Made by a program: the position numbers and the translations under genes. Below, piece after piece: positions 1-12,158 of a DNA stretch of 64,000 bases. The notes beneath the pieces are model-generated. The model did no database searches. It was not told where the DNA came from and worked only from the letters and a program-made list of their open reading frames with translations. The stretch covers positions 88,707,435 through 88,771,434 of the forward strand of contig NC_058338.1 of the NCBI RefSeq assembly GCF_905475395.1, given 5' to 3'. The DNA is from Chrysoperla carnea. Its lineage: Eukaryota > Arthropoda > Insecta > Neuroptera > Chrysopidae. Position 1 is the stretch's first letter. Every line of letters starts with the position of its first letter.

Positions 1-1049
1 TGTTTTTGAACACATTTTCGATTAGAATTTTTTTTTTGTTTTAAAAATAATTAAATTGGTTAATTATGTAGAAGCATATGTTTTATTTGGTGCTTCAATC
101 ACCGTTTATTTTATCACATTTTTGCGCTTCCCTGCCTGCATGTCATCAAAATGTATACCAAAATGCGAAACTACATGTATTTATTTTACCTTAATAATTT
201 ATACAATAATGTATGATAGTAAAGCATATTGCCCCATGACGAGAAAGTTGATCCGAATAGGCCATAGATTGTGTCTTAAAAAATAGAGCAATAAGGAACT
301 ACGTCGTACACGAGTGACCTCAAATGAGAGGGTGGAAATTGAAGATAGGGATCAAAAAGCACTCCTTTTATTTTTTCAAACATCTCGTAAACTAAGCAAA
401 ATTTCGAGAAATATTATATTAAACTTTTGTAGTGAGTCAAATTTTTCATTAAAGTAGTATTTTCAAAAATGAAAATAACCTGTTTGTCATGCCCAAACAG
501 ATGAAGCAAACAGACAAAAAATCACAAAATTTCGATTTTTTGAGGGTTTTTGTTTTTTCGCCAATATCTTCTTTTGGGGCAGAGTAAAGTATAGTTTCAG
601 ACAAAATGAAAAAGATAAAATTTCCCTTTAAATGTGTGCTGAAAAATTAAGCTAAAAATGGACTGAGATATAACCATTTCAACCTGGCTTTTTTCGCATT
701 TCATCCCTCTTTCGCATTTTATTGTAGAAACTATTGTTTCTATCAATGGAAAGGGCAATTTTAAGTTTATTATTTAGAAATATATTTGTATTACAGTGCA
801 CACTTCATGTTATAAGTCATACATTTCTCTCGAGGTCAACCTGACTTAGAAATGTATGATGATCATAAAATTTAAACTACTTTCTATTGTCTGCAGCGAT
901 GCTGAAACATATCTCTGCTCAAAAAAAATACAGGTGAAAAAAAAAAGTTTTTTCTTGTTTGTAAAATTTTTTGAAAATTGAACTGTTTTGCATAAAACAA
1001 TTTATTGTTTTTTGAAATATACTTATCCGATTGAGAATTTAATTTTTAT
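1..1049. other. AT-rich DNA with no recognised gene
   Basis: No coding or RNA signal could be supported here. Short open frames are low-complexity and lack splice context. The stretch is dominated by A/T runs. Confidence 0.5.
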
Positions 1050-1545
1050 ACCATGCATAAATGTAATATGCAAGGTATATTCAATTAAGTCCCAAGTTTG
1101 TTACGCATAAAATTTTTATGCTGTTAACAAAATTTTGTCTGTCTATCAACACAATAACTCAAAAACGAAAAAAGATATCAAGCTGAAATTTTTACAGCGT
1201 ATTCAGGACGTAAAAAGTGAGGTCGAGTTTGTAAATGAGCAACGTAGGTCAATTCGGTTTTGGGCCCGCATCTTGGAAACCGTTAGAAATCGAACAAAAG
1301 TTTAAATATAAAAAATATTCCTTATAAAAAAATAACCAACTTTTGTTTGAAACATTTTTTCGTAAACATCACTGTTTACCCGTAAGGACGCAAATTAGGC
1401 GTAAGTTTTATAGTATGTATTACATGGGGATATCTGTTATGTATGTGTGACATGTATGTATGTGTAATGTGATAGAGTAATCAACACTGTCTATGCAAGG
1501 TATATCATGAATTAACTCAGTAAATTGTTTATTCTCACTTGTTTT
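1050..1545 (+). repeat. Dispersed repeat family A, copy 1
   Basis: Begins with a hairpin built on 'TACCATGCATAA...TATGCAAGGTA', followed by 'AGTCCCAAGTTTGT', the core 'AACTCAAAAACGAAAAAAG', 'GTAAACATCACTGTTTACCC' and a tail ending 'TTCTCACTTGTTTTT'. The same ordered blocks recur at 24.5, 31.5, 36.5, 43.5, 53 and 56.9 kb and partly at 6.1 kb. No open frame is conserved among copies, so it is probably a non-autonomous element. The terminal hairpin recalls Helitron-like ends, but I see no convincing TC/CTRR boundaries. Confidence 0.85.
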
Positions 1546-1769
1546 TATATAAAATTTCTCGAAATTTTGCTTATAGTTTACGAGATATTTGTAAAAAAAA
1601 CAAAATGTGCTTCTTTACGCCTATTTTCAATTTTCATTCTCTAATTTAATAATACTCCGCAGTTTTTTTTTTCTTTAATAATCCATTGAACGATTTCTGC
1701 AATAAAAATTCGTGAACGTCTTAGGTCCTTTCTTTATGACAAAATCAATTGCCCGAAAGATATGTAAAA

Positions 1770-2005
1770 TTAATACAGGTGAAATTTACAAAATTAAAAA
1801 ACCCTCCATACAAACTTTTCGGATACGGAACCTTAAACTCGCCCTTGAAATTCGCCATATCTAAGAACACGCTCCATTAAAATAACTTTCAAACGAAAAA
1901 AAAAAATCAAAATCGGTTCATCCGTTTAAGCGCTACGATTCCACAGACAGACTGATAGACAGACACACATAGCGGCCAAACTTATAACACCCCTGTTTTT
2001 AGTTC
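1770..2005 (+). repeat. Dispersed repeat family C fragment
   Basis: Contains 'ACTTTCAAACGAAA', 'ATCGGTTCATCCGTTTAAG', 'GCGCTACGATTCCACAGACAG' and 'CATAGCGGCCAAACTTATAA'. These blocks recur at 22.8-23.5 kb, 28.1-28.3 kb and 28.6-28.7 kb. This style of sequence (query-like GGTTC/GCTACGAT cores followed by CAGA-rich runs) is common in arthropod LINE 3' tails. Assignment to a named LINE is not possible from the fragment. Confidence 0.65.
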
Positions 2006-2009
2006 GAGA

Positions 2010-3079
2010 GTTAAAAATTAATATAAAATAAATATACATATATGTATCTATCATCCATATGTAAATATAATATTGGTACAAATCAAGCATAGATTATTAG
2101 TAAATAATTGAACCACATACAGTAAAATAGAACACAGTAGGTATAATACAGTAGAGGTAGTGACACCGAATACAATTCATTTTTAATTGAATTTCCCAAT
2201 GATATTTGCACGTAAAATATTGTAAGGTTTGTTCAATTATTCACAAATGTATTTTCATTTTAACTATGCTGCTCTCATCATGTGTAGCCAGCCACTACTG
2301 TACGCAAGCATCATGTCCAAAAAGTATATCCTAATGTATATTGAATAAAGGTGATTTTTAACTTCCCAGTTGTTTAAGCCGTTCAATTATGAACTAGTTG
2401 AATGCTCTCTAAATTTTCTGTCTGTTGACAGTTTAATGATTGATAGTTGGCAGCGCGTACAACTCAAATATGTTTACAACTAACAACGGTAAAATACGTG
2501 CTGCTAGCTCATCATTCATTCTTACTGTTCTGTTTCTATGTTGGCTTGAGACACATGGTCTCAACGCCATTTCTCAAGTGAATTTCAAGTTTCATTTCAT
2601 TGAATAATTTCAAAATTATTTTTATAAGTTTAAGTTTAAGTTTAATTCAATTCCATTGTTTTCTTTCGTTGGAGAATCATCTTTTCTTCAACCTCAATTA
2701 TTCTCAATTAAAGTGTTTGTTCATGAAATCAGTTATATTTTTGTGATTTGCGTAATTTCTTTGATTTAAAAGTGATGTGTTTTGTCGATACATTCGTCTG
2801 ATTCCACGTGCAAAAACCGTTGTGTTCCGATAGTAAAATTAATTATTAATTCTTTCAATATAATTGTGTAATTTTCATTATAATCTTTACAAATGTGAAT
2901 TCTATAATTAAACATTTCTAAACGTACTTTCCGTTCGTGGTCATTTTTTTCATTATCGATCGCGCGAACAAAAAATGATATCGACTTCGTGGAGGTGTCA
3001 AGCGAAGCGTATTAACGGCAATACGATCCGAAAAGAATTTTCATAAAATTTGGTCGAGTAGTTTCTAGCTGAGAAACCT
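2010..3079. other. Unassigned AT-rich spacer
   Basis: No supported gene. A unit reading approximately 'AAAAAATGATATCGACTTCG' at about 2971 recurs about 144 bp downstream near 3115, so the end of this stretch merges into repeat family D. Confidence 0.45.
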
Positions 3080-3395
3080 TTATTTTTAAATTTTCTGATT
3101 GATATCATTCGGATAAAAAATGATGTCGACTTCGTTGAGGTGTCTCCTGTAAGCGTCTGTAAGCAAATCGTTTTCTATGAAAATATGCGTTATAGTATAG
3201 TGAAAATCAGTTAAGATACAAACATTTTATCATTATTCATGTTATTTTATCATTTCTCAGTGCGATGGCGTTACGAAAGCGAGGTGTTGACGTCTATGCC
3301 GTTTGAATGTATAGTTTAGAAAAACCATTTTCAATTGTAAGGTTCCCTGAAAAATAAATTTTTTAATTTTTCTTAGTAATTTTTAGTTAGAAAAA
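3080..3395 (+). repeat. Repeat family D, copy 1
   Basis: Matches the reverse complement of 55440-55721, including 'GTTACGAAAGCGAGGTGTTGACGTC', a 'GCCGTTT' end and the flanking 'TAGAAAAACCATTTTCA' and 'TTCTTAGTAAT' blocks. The two copies are clearly related but diverged, so they are old. Confidence 0.7.
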
Positions 3396-4955
3396 AAATT
3401 AATTAAAAAAAAACAACTTTTCTATTGTCATTCATAGTCTGTTGCTTTAATGTTGCTCCTGTCAAAGGCATTGCAGGTGCAAAATCTGCCAATCTTTAGA
3501 CAAATACAAATTTCCACTAACTCAATCTTCACAAACAAATCCTCGGTAGATACTTTAGCCATGTGGTTGCACTGTGAAACAATACAATTTTATCAAAATA
3601 ATAATAAAGCACTTAAAAACCGGACCCGATGAGAAGTAATTCAAATTCTACTGTCTCCTAAACTCATCTCACTAGGCCTATGTGTACGTCATCTTATTAT
3701 AATAAAGACTAGCGAAAATTAAAATGACATTTACAAAATTGTCTGAATTTACTCGAAAACAGACTTCAATTCCCTTAAAAAGGCATTAAATTTTTCTCGA
3801 TACTTCCTTCAATGATTTTTTATTTAGCTTCAGGTGAAAGAAAAATATATATTGAAAATTAGTGGGTATCTTTTTACTGCGTTTTCAAAGCCACACACTT
3901 CTCTGCCTCCCTCTGTATATGGAAATCATGTACACTTTGAACCATGATAGATACAGGTAGCTACCATTACCTACAAACATTCACACATATCCATAAAATA
4001 TACCAAATAGTTACTTTGTGTGTGATAGCGGAACAAGTATTATATACCAACAACGTAGATAATATTTTACTAACTGTATAGAAAGGCTTGCCATCATAGT
4101 ATTCTAGCCACTCTTGTTGGCTATTTTATCTCTATAGGGTGGCTTAAATTGTAACATCAGGACATTATCAAATGGCTGGTAAAGTTAAAATAATGACTTT
4201 TTTAATACACGTATAAACGGGAAAATTATATATACAAATTCTTTTCTAGATGCAAATAGAGAATATTACCAAACCGATCGCTTAGAAAATTGAAAATATG
4301 GTACACAATACTTTAAGTCATACAGTCAAATTTCCAATTTTTGTAAGCAGGTGTTTTGGCAATATTCACAAACTTTTTCTTCGGCAATTTCGACCCCCTG
4401 ATTTTAGAAACGAATGCTTTCTGGCCATAAGTATTTTGGGAAATTGTTATTATTTTTATCATTTGATGAACTTCTGCTGTTATTACATATACACAACAAT
4501 GCATATTAAAAAAGGGATTGGCGCGAATATTTCATAATGAATGTTACAAATTTTACGAGTCTTTTAAGCGTTAAAGACTTCCCTGGCGAAATATTGAAGA
4601 TAATAGATGAAATGTGAAGAAGAATAAACTGCTTAGTCTATCCACTTTTCGAAAAAATACTTAAAAATCAATAAACAAATGATTTTTATAAAGAAAGTAA
4701 TAGAAATGGAATGAGAACTTGGTTAAGCAAAAGTGCGTGGTATTTTAAACCGACGAGTGTAAGTTAGCAAGGAAAGTAAGGTTGCCTGATCACAGCAGTT
4801 TGTGGAGGTGATGGCACTACGAGAAATAGATATTACTGAATATTTTATTGTCCAGAGACATCTATCCTCATCGACAAAATAACAACTTTAAAATCCTTGA
4901 GCTCAGCCTACTTAGCCTAAAAGGTAGCATGGGACTGCCGAACGTCTTTAATTTG
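3396..4955. other. Unassigned spacer with one repeated block
   Basis: No supported gene. A block at about 4068-4140 ('ACTAACTGTATAGAAAGGCTT', then 'CTCTTGTTGGCTATTTTA') recurs at about 5638-5715, so two direct copies bracket the LINE relic between them. Confidence 0.5.
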
Positions 4956-5010
4956 AGCTAGTGGAACAAATCTATAAATTAATATGAGCTAGTGGAACAA
5001 ATCTATAAAT
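4949..5010 (+). repeat. Short tandem duplication, about 31 bp unit
   Basis: 'GAGCTAGTGGAACAAATCTA' followed by 'TAAATTAATAT' is immediately repeated as 'GAGCTAGTGGAACAAATCTA' plus 'TAAATTTA'. It lies directly upstream of the RNase H relic. Confidence 0.85.
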
Positions 5011-5385
5011 TTACTACGGAGATTCCAGGGAATTGTGAAGCCGAAAAGCTTACAAAAAAGGGCACAAGACTGTCGGATCCAAGCATCACTACGCATGCGG
5101 AAGTTCCCTTAGTGAAGGAGGTAATCTTGACAAAGATCATTCTTAAATGAAGGGCAGAAGGCACTTATGATATTGCAAGACAATTATGGTCGATATGCAA
5201 TCTTAAGCGTTCCGAAGATCTCCATCTCACTCGGCAGGCATGTTTAACGGTTGGGCGGCCTATTGGATCATCACGATTATTGCAGGATCTATCACTGTGA
5301 AGATAAGGAGGAAACGAAGTGTCATTTTGTCTGTTACTGCCCAGCTCTTGTCATTAGAAAATGGACACATTTGAGTTAGCCATTC
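5010..5385 (+). pseudogene. LINE RNase H and C-terminal zinc-motif relic
   Basis: Conceptual translation gives 'IPGNCEAEKLTKKGTR', matching the end of a non-LTR retrotransposon RNase H domain (pattern IxGNExADxLAKxG). Downstream in the same direction comes an LW...R(S/T)xDL...L.R block. After at least one frame change comes 'CEDKEETKCHFVCYCPAL', which fits the Cx2-3EEETxxHxxxxCPAL motif that closes many I-, R1- and Jockey-group pol proteins. The reading frame is broken by stop codons (for example TGA after 'KIILK') and by frameshifts. Only about the last 120 residues are represented, and no reverse transcriptase is seen nearby. It is an old 5'-truncated insertion. The family is inferred from motif order and the clade is unresolved. 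Confidence 0.7.
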
Positions 5386-5639
5386 TTTGTCTATCTTTCC
5401 GATCTGAAGTTCGTGGACTTCAAAGCACTATTACTACTCTAAAACAGCTATAAATATTTAATGGAGGCGGGGGTGGAAAAACCTACTTTTATTATCACAG
5501 CGGCTCTTATGGTATAAGTGCGTCTCATTCTAGGGCAGCCCTTCTTACCATACCAAATCAAACCTACGGAGACTAACTTTCTGATTTGATGTATATCTCG
5601 CATACCAGTAATAAAAGTGAGGATTCCTGTACAGAGTTT

Positions 5640-6094
5640 TACTAACTGTATAGAAAGGCTTACCATCATATAATGTTTCTACTACTCTTGCTGGGTCTAT
5701 TTTACCTCTACATATGATAGAAGAGAAGAGTTATATATAGAATTGCTAAATTTAATTTGTGTTTTACATTGCGGTTATGTCCAATGTATGACCGACCTGA
5801 ACACCATCAACCAGACCATCATGATCAACCACCGACTATTATATATACCCTAATGGTAAATCATCATACCCACATATTATATTCATTTAGAGGAGATACG
5901 AAACTACAGTACCTACGTTATACACCTTCATATAAAAAACGGTACTGGGTACGGCTCTTGGGATACAGATGCTACCTTAACATGGAAGGTTCAGAGTCTC
6001 AAATTGTCGTAAAATAGCGGGAAGCAATCAAGTAAGTAATAAGAATAATAAAATTAATTCAGACAGTAATTGTAAGTCAGATATAATTAAATAT
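5640..6094. other. Unassigned spacer
   Basis: Contains the second copy of the 'ACTAACTGTATAGAAAGGCTT' block and an 86-codon open frame at 5757-6017 whose translation is compositionally unconvincing (His/Tyr-rich) and matches no family I know. No gene is called. Confidence 0.4.
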
Positions 6095-6352
6095 AAAAGA
6101 TAATGATCGCATATTGCTCATTTACGAACTCAACCTCACTTTCTACGTCCTGAACACGCGATAAAAAATTCAGCTTAATATGTCTTTTCGTTTTTGAGTT
6201 ATCGTGCCTACAGACAGACAGACAGCCAGGTATGGATTTATATGGTGATATTATGAACACCTTTACCAAAATTTAGTTCGCAACATCAATATTTTTAAAC
6301 GTTACAAACTTGGGACTAAACTTAGTATACCTAACTTGATATATTTCATATA
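6095..6352 (-). repeat. Repeat family A, copy 2, interrupted by a MITE
   Basis: Truncated copy containing 'CATTTACGAACTCAACCTC', 'CGTTTTTGAGTTATCGTG' and 'CAAACTTGGGACTAAACTTAG'. Its terminal hairpin 'TTTCATATATACATGGTAT' (intact at about 32035-32053) is split here. The second half resumes at 7097 beyond the inserted MITE. Confidence 0.8.
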
Positions 6353-7094
6353 TAGTGTGTCCCCGGATAGAGGTAACTATACTTGTAAATTTCCTTATTT
6401 TGCATTTTAAGAAAAAAAGTCATTCTTTATAAGAAGTTTTGCGTATTCTGAAAAGTATGTTTGGAATATTTAAAGCTTAATGTACAGGGTACCTAAAAAT
6501 TTGGAATCACTATTTTTATTTTTGGTAAACTACTCTTCTTTTTTATAAGTTGGCGAAATGTTACTAAAAAAAGTTACTCGCAATTAAAAATTATTACTCT
6601 ATACAAAATATCAATATCCGTGCACTTTACTTATAGTATCATTTTTTATTTGAACAAAAGCTCTAATTATAAAAAAACGTAAGAAAGAAAATAATAATAA
6701 ATCAGCTAACATGTACTATCCGAAAGCGTAATTTTTTGTGGACTAGTTTAGAAAATTAAAAAGAACATTTATTTTCTCGGATAAATATTCAATAAGAATA
6801 GAATTGTCAAAGTTGGAAAGATCTTCTTGATATTTTGTATAGAGTCATAATTTTTAATTTCGAGTAACTTTTTTTAGTAACATTTTGTCCACATTTATAA
6901 ACGAAGGGTAGTTTATCCAAAAAGAAAAATAGTGATACCAATTTTTTGGCTAGCCTATATATTATTTAGAAGTTTTAAATATTCCTCCATACTTTTCAAA
7001 ATAAGCGAAACTTCTTATAAAGAATGACTTTTTTTCATAAAATGCAAAATAAGAAAATTTACAAGTATAGTTACCTCTTTCCGGGGACACACTG
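6353..7094. mobile_element. Tc1/mariner-type foldback MITE, long TIRs
   Basis: Left end 'TAGTGTGTCCCCGG' and right end (reverse complement) 'CAGTGTGTCCCCGG' begin inverted arms of roughly 250 bp (about 6353-6615 and 6825-7094) around a spacer of about 210 bp. The arms share 'AGGTAACTATACTTGTAAAT', 'AAGTCATTCTTTATAAGAAG' and 'AAAAAAGTTACTCG'. TA dinucleotides flank both ends (6351-6352 and 7095-7096). Removing the element restores the uninterrupted family A hairpin, so the boundary is directly supported. No transposase is encoded. The TA target and CAGT-type ends are the basis for the Tc1/mariner label. Confidence 0.85.
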
Positions 7095-7109
7095 TATACA
7101 TGGTATACG

Positions 7110-8129
7110 AAATTTCTTATTTTTGCCTTCATTTATTGCAAAGTCAAGTTTTTCTATGACTAAAATTGATATCGAAAACATACGAAGGATATGTTTTACA
7201 AAAACTATCTAATATGATAATATTTCAAGAAACATTTTTCAGGATAACCAACAATGAATGAAATAATGAACGTTAATCTTGTGTAGCCATTGTACTAACC
7301 AAAAAAAAAAATGTTATACATTTGACCGATTATTATAAATCATTTTTGATGGGACACAAATTTGGATAAAAAAAAATTAAATTAAGTATTTAAATAAAAC
7401 GAAGAGATGTCTCTTGAAATATTAGGAATAGGGGTGGGGGAGGGAGAGAAGAAATTCTCTAATATTTTATTTTCACATCGGAAGAAATAGTTTAAATATG
7501 ATAAATGCTCTTTTACTAAAGTTTGAAATAATTGAGAAAAATATCATTATTCAAAAAGATTAAAGTGATTTATATTACTAATCTCTTCTTTCTTAGACAA
7601 AACTTGCGAATTCCTATCAAACTTGAAATTCAAAATCGCTTTTAAAGGTAGATATTAGAATATTCTTTCTCATTATGAAAAATTCTGGGATAGTATAGAA
7701 TATTCCAGATCATTCTAAACCATTTTAGAAAATTCTGAAAAATTATTGAATATTAGAAAGAGTCTCATAAGCATTAGTGCCATATTTTACACTCATATGT
7801 TCGAAGCCATAACTGAATAATCCAACTTAAGCCTTAAGTGAACTAACAGAAACCATGTGTGAAGTTCAAATGAATGGTTAACAGATAGTAGACTTAATGC
7901 TTAACTTCTCTGTGTGTACTGAAAACTACTAACTATTTGTAAAATTATTTTGTTTTTCGTATTTAGGTTGTTATTATATCTCAGGTGGTTTAAAACAAAA
8001 ATTCTTACTATGTTCATGGACTCACAGACCAAATAATTTGTTACTTGAGCTAAACGTTTAGCTTGAGCCAAAGTCTCTAAAATATCCTATTCGTAAGCAG
8101 CATTTAAGGTAGAGAACAGTTGAGACAAC
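7110..8129. other. Unassigned AT-rich spacer
   Basis: No supported gene. The 7.6-7.75 kb part is rich in imperfect 'AGAATATTC'/'TTCTAGAA'-like units. These resemble nGAAn arrays, but I do not call them heat-shock elements. Confidence 0.35.
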
Positions 8130-8470
8130 CATAGCGTTGCCATCTAAAAAAATTTGGAATAAATCATGGTATAGAAAATGAAAAATTAAAATTCTTGAAA
8201 AATAACAATTAACTAAACTTTTACTTTAGAAATTGTGAAAATATGAGACTAAATTGCATAAATAATATTTCTTACATTGTAAATTAATATAATTACTTAT
8301 TTAAATTTGTTAGAAAATATTATGAAATTTTCAATGTAAACCATATATTCAAACCATAGAATTACATATCCATCCATACAGTTAGTTATATTAATCGTAT
8401 ATTGTTATCATGGAAAAAGCCTGAAATAAAACTCATGCACGGTGTCAATCCATTTTCTCTGGAATTGTTT
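8130..8470 (+). repeat. Repeat family G, copy 1
   Basis: Shares 'AATTTGGAATAAATCA', a 'TTAGAAAATATTATGAAATTTTCAATGTAA'-type block and 'CTGAAATAAAACTCATGCACGGTG' with 38865-39120 in the same orientation. The matches are ordered but diverged. Confidence 0.6.
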
Positions 8471-9665
8471 TTCATTTAATAATATTACTAATAATAGACA
8501 AATTCGCGCAAACTTATCTGGAAAACGCTTCACTTTTACATCGGACACGTTTTAACAAAGTATGTTTTTATTAATCAAAATTTTCATTTGTTCTTCAGTT
8601 TTTGAAAGTGGGTAGTTTTATGATTATGTTTTTGAAGTAAATTGTATAAAAATAATTTTATGACAGTGTCGCATTCATCAATGATACTAAAAAATACTGT
8701 TTTTCATTCCTGAACAATTTTATGATCAAAATCATGTGAGATTCTATACGCTATTCTGATATTGATAGTCAATCAATCAAATTTTAATATTTAATCATAA
8801 AATTTTTCTAACCTTTGTACGTATATGTGTATAAAATCTTAGATATGTCATGATACCTGATTGCAGATAAAAAATTTTCTTTTAAATTTGTTAATGCAAA
8901 TTAATGACCATAAAGATAATACGGTCATAATTAGCTGCCTTTGTTTTAAAATCTACTGAGCTTTTGGTAATTCCCAGTCACAAAAGTATTCGTTCGTCAT
9001 GCCAGTGAGTTTACTTTTTAAAAAATAGATAACAGTAAAGAACATATTTTGAGTCGGAAATTTTACAATGTAAATACTATTTTAAATCCCAATAAAAGGA
9101 ACTTTAAGAAAAAAAAGGGAAAAAATTTTTTGCGTTTTCTAGACATTACCTTGCCTGAAAATGGATAGGAATTCTAGTTTGGATGCCATTCACATCAACT
9201 GTTACATCGAAAAATAATGTTTACTTAAAAAAATAAAACAGTTTTACGATTGCTTTTTTATTACGCAAATTACACCTTAGCGCTTATACTAAATACGAAA
9301 TTGAAAAAAAATCGGTAAATAGCATTAAAGTTTCAATTTTTTTGTTTAGAACGAAACAGACTATAAATCACATTCTCAGCAATTTTTCGAATGGGTCTCA
9401 AATTTAATTTAAATAAGTAGCACATTTTTGAATTAATAAGATTTCAGATTTTTATCAATTTTAGATATAGATTTTAAACCAATATATTTTGAAGTAAACG
9501 TGGATGAAAAAATTCTAATTAGGTTAGGAATGTTCTCCAAAATGAAAAAATGACAAATTACCATATGGTGTAACGAATATTATTACTCTTGGAAAAGAGT
9601 CTCGGAAAATTCACCGTTACTTATATATTTCAAAATAGTGCAGTCAAAGATGTTATAAAAATCGG
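8471..9665. other. Unassigned AT-rich spacer
   Basis: Only short, low-complexity open frames are present. No repeat from elsewhere in the window was recognised. Confidence 0.4.
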
Positions 9666-9764
9666 TAAATAGGCAACTTGTGTGACGTAAATGTTAAGCG
9701 TTTGTCAAATAATCGAAAACTATCATACATGTATAACGTATACGTAGTTCAAGTTGCCTATTTA
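9666..9764. mobile_element. Small foldback element, about 99 bp
   Basis: 'TAAATAGGCAACTTG' at the left end is perfectly mirrored by 'CAAGTTGCCTATTTA' at the right. The match continues weakly inward (TGTGACGTA against TACGTAGTTC). The size and paired ends suggest a short MITE. No second copy was seen here and no target duplication is evident. Confidence 0.55.
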
Positions 9765-9779
9765 TTAATTTTGTAAGTC

Positions 9780-10632
9780 AACTTTAACATTGATCGTTTC
9801 ATTGAATTAACAATTTATTGTTAATTAACAAATAGAATAATTTGCATTCTATGAAGTTTTAGAGCGGTTTCTTTCATTTAACTTTATTTGTGACATCTTT
9901 TATTGTACTAATAGTTGATGAGAAAACTCTATAGAACTAATTTTTTCGAACATCTTTTTCAATATGTATGCAATATAATAATATGTGTCGACTACATTTC
10001 TTCTAGTAAAAAAATGACAGAGTACCTGAAGTATGGTTGATGATGGTATCCATCTGGTAATCTTAAACATTTTACACTCATTCCACAATACAGATCATCA
10101 TTCATTCGTTCATACATTCGCGTGTACTATGACGATAAGTGTCATCAGTTTTACAGTTGTAATAAATGATAGAACATAAGTTTTGCTGCTATGCATCTAT
10201 AACCGTCTCTCGTCGAAAGTATAATTTTTCTGGTTAAACTTTTATTATTATATCATATCGTCTTCATGTTCTAGTTGTGAATATACCTAGAAAGTATTAT
10301 ATAACATGTATGATATACATTATGTTTTATTAAAAATTAGAAAGAACAAAAAATTTGTTGAAAAATGAGACAATTCCCTTGCTCTGTCGTGTATGGAAAA
10401 TGGGAAATGTAAAATATATATAAAAAGTTTTATATAAAATTCCCGGTTGTCATCATCAGAAATATATAAATTTAAGTCTTTGTAGTATGTTTTCTGACGA
10501 TGACATCCAGGTCTGTCAAATCCTGTAAGGTTGTAGAATAAAATAGGGGAGAGGAGGCAACTTTGAACATAGGCCATTCAGTGTCTAAAGTTTATTGGAA
10601 GAAATCGTGGATTATATTGACATACTGACGCG
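9780..10632. other. Unassigned spacer
   Basis: No supported gene. Minus-strand open frames of 62 and 85 codons here lack initiation or splice context and any recognisable motif. Confidence 0.4.
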
Positions 10633-11022
10633 TATTCGCTCCGAGCATGAATTTCGTTTCCATGACAACGATACACTACTTTAATTATAGAATTAATGGA
10701 TGCATATATAATTGTGTGGATTGCATTGAAAACTTACATTTAAAATTTAATATTCTTGTTTCACAAATTTAAATAAATAATTACGATAATTAACATTTGA
10801 AAAATAATATTTGTACAATTTGATTTCTTATTTTCACAATTTTTAATGCATTAAGTTTAATTAATTAGTGTTTTTCAATCATTTTAATTTGACAGTTTCT
10901 ATATCATTAACATGTAAATAATTGCAAATTAGTCATAACAGCCCACTTTATCTCCAAAATTTTTCACTTAAAGCGCTGGCATCGATTTTATTACCCCTAC
11001 CATGACTACGCACACAACGAAT
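10633..11022 (+). repeat. 390-bp direct repeat, left copy
   Basis: Runs from 'TATTCGCTCCGAGC' to 'CGCACACAACGAAT' and is nearly identical to 14101-14490. I noticed three substitutions: gagcAtg/gagcGtg, gctGgc/gctAgc and ttaCccc/ttaTccc. Both copies are exactly 390 bp in the same orientation and flank about 3.08 kb. The ends are not TG...CA, so a classical LTR is not supported. Confidence 0.9.
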
Positions 11023-11090
11023 TGCTGTCATTTGTCATTTTAAATATATGACAGTTGAATAACCTGGTAATAGTTATCTACGATACTAGT

Positions 11091-11180
11091 GAGATAACAG
11101 CATTATTAACGTACGCTTACACAACGAGTGTGTAGCACGAGTTGGACAATCGCAGAAGTACGTTAATAATGCGTTATCGC
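11091..11180. repeat. Strong stem-loop
   Basis: 'GATAACAGCATTATTAACGTAC' on the left pairs with 'GTACGTTAATAATGCGTTATC' on the right, with one bulge. The loop holds a second imperfect palindrome ('CAACGAGTG' and 'CACGAGTTG'). It could be the end of an older transposable element. Confidence 0.75.
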
Positions 11181-11839
11181 ACTTATATCCTACAAAACTT
11201 TGCTGGCGACTCTAAATTGTGTTAATAATCGATAATTATTATTTAAAATTTGTCATTATTTTGTAAAATTTGTCATGCCTTATTGAGAAAAATAGAAAAT
11301 TGAAAAAGTTTTTATAATAACTGAATTCATTTAAGCCCTAATGCGAGAATGAATTCATTATCACACTAGGTAATGAGTTATTTTTCCCACGCATGAGTGA
11401 GAAAAGTACTCCTTTTCTCACAAACCAAACGTAGATAAAAGCTTTTTTTTAACTTCTAAGGTTTTCCTGGGCGAAATTTATTGAAACGGTGAGTGTTTTA
11501 CTTTCAATAAAGATTTAATAAGAAATCACAGCATAGAAATGTGTACCGTTATCAAAGTGTTTTTTTGGAAAAAAAGTTTGAAAGAACAAGTGGGTTCAGA
11601 TTTGAAATAGATATATTTGAATTAGGTATAATTTTGGTTAGTAATAGGTAATATTTTTACTTGTTTTGGTGGTAAATTTTTGTTTTCTTTTTTTAAGTAG
11701 GTAGTAGAAAATTTTTACCAAGTTTCTATTTCTCTGTAGCTTTATTACTCTGTAGATTGTTAATTTGATCTCAAAATATAAATTTTATTTAAAATGTTTG
11801 TTTATTAATTATTTAACAAACACATGTTAAAAAATATAC
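11181..11839. other. Unassigned spacer inside the direct-repeat-bounded unit
   Basis: No gene supported. AT-rich, with no match to other parts of the window that I recognise. Confidence 0.35.
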
Positions 11840-12012
11840 AGTTTTTTGGAAATATGTTCCTTTTCGCACGTTATTTGTTTGCTGATTGGGAGTTAAAACC
11901 AAAAAAAACTCCATCAGACACCAAAAACTTACTACGTCTAAATTACCTAAGAAACTAAAACTTTTTCAATTAATTTAGGTTGCCATGAATATTGAAAAAA
12001 TTTAAAAATATT
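11840..12012 (+). repeat. Repeat family E, left part
   Basis: Shares 'GGAAATATGTTCCTT', 'GCACGTTAT..TTGTTTGCTG', 'GGGAGTTAAAACCAAAA' and 'GGAAACTAAAACTT' (with small differences) with 57985-58170. The match stops where the THAP element begins and resumes after it. Confidence 0.7.
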
Positions 12013-12158
12013 ATAGGGACCGTGCATCTAGAATGTCACGCCAACTAGTGACTAAAAGGTGAACCTTTTGGGCAATAATAATAATATACTATTCCTCAGT
12101 AACATGTGATTTTCGATTGATTTGTTTTTTATTGAGATAAATTTTTTAATAATTTACA

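Noticed and set aside
7600..7760. Cluster of GAA/TTC-type words as heat-shock elements
   Set aside because: Words are irregularly spaced in AT-rich DNA with no adjacent gene.
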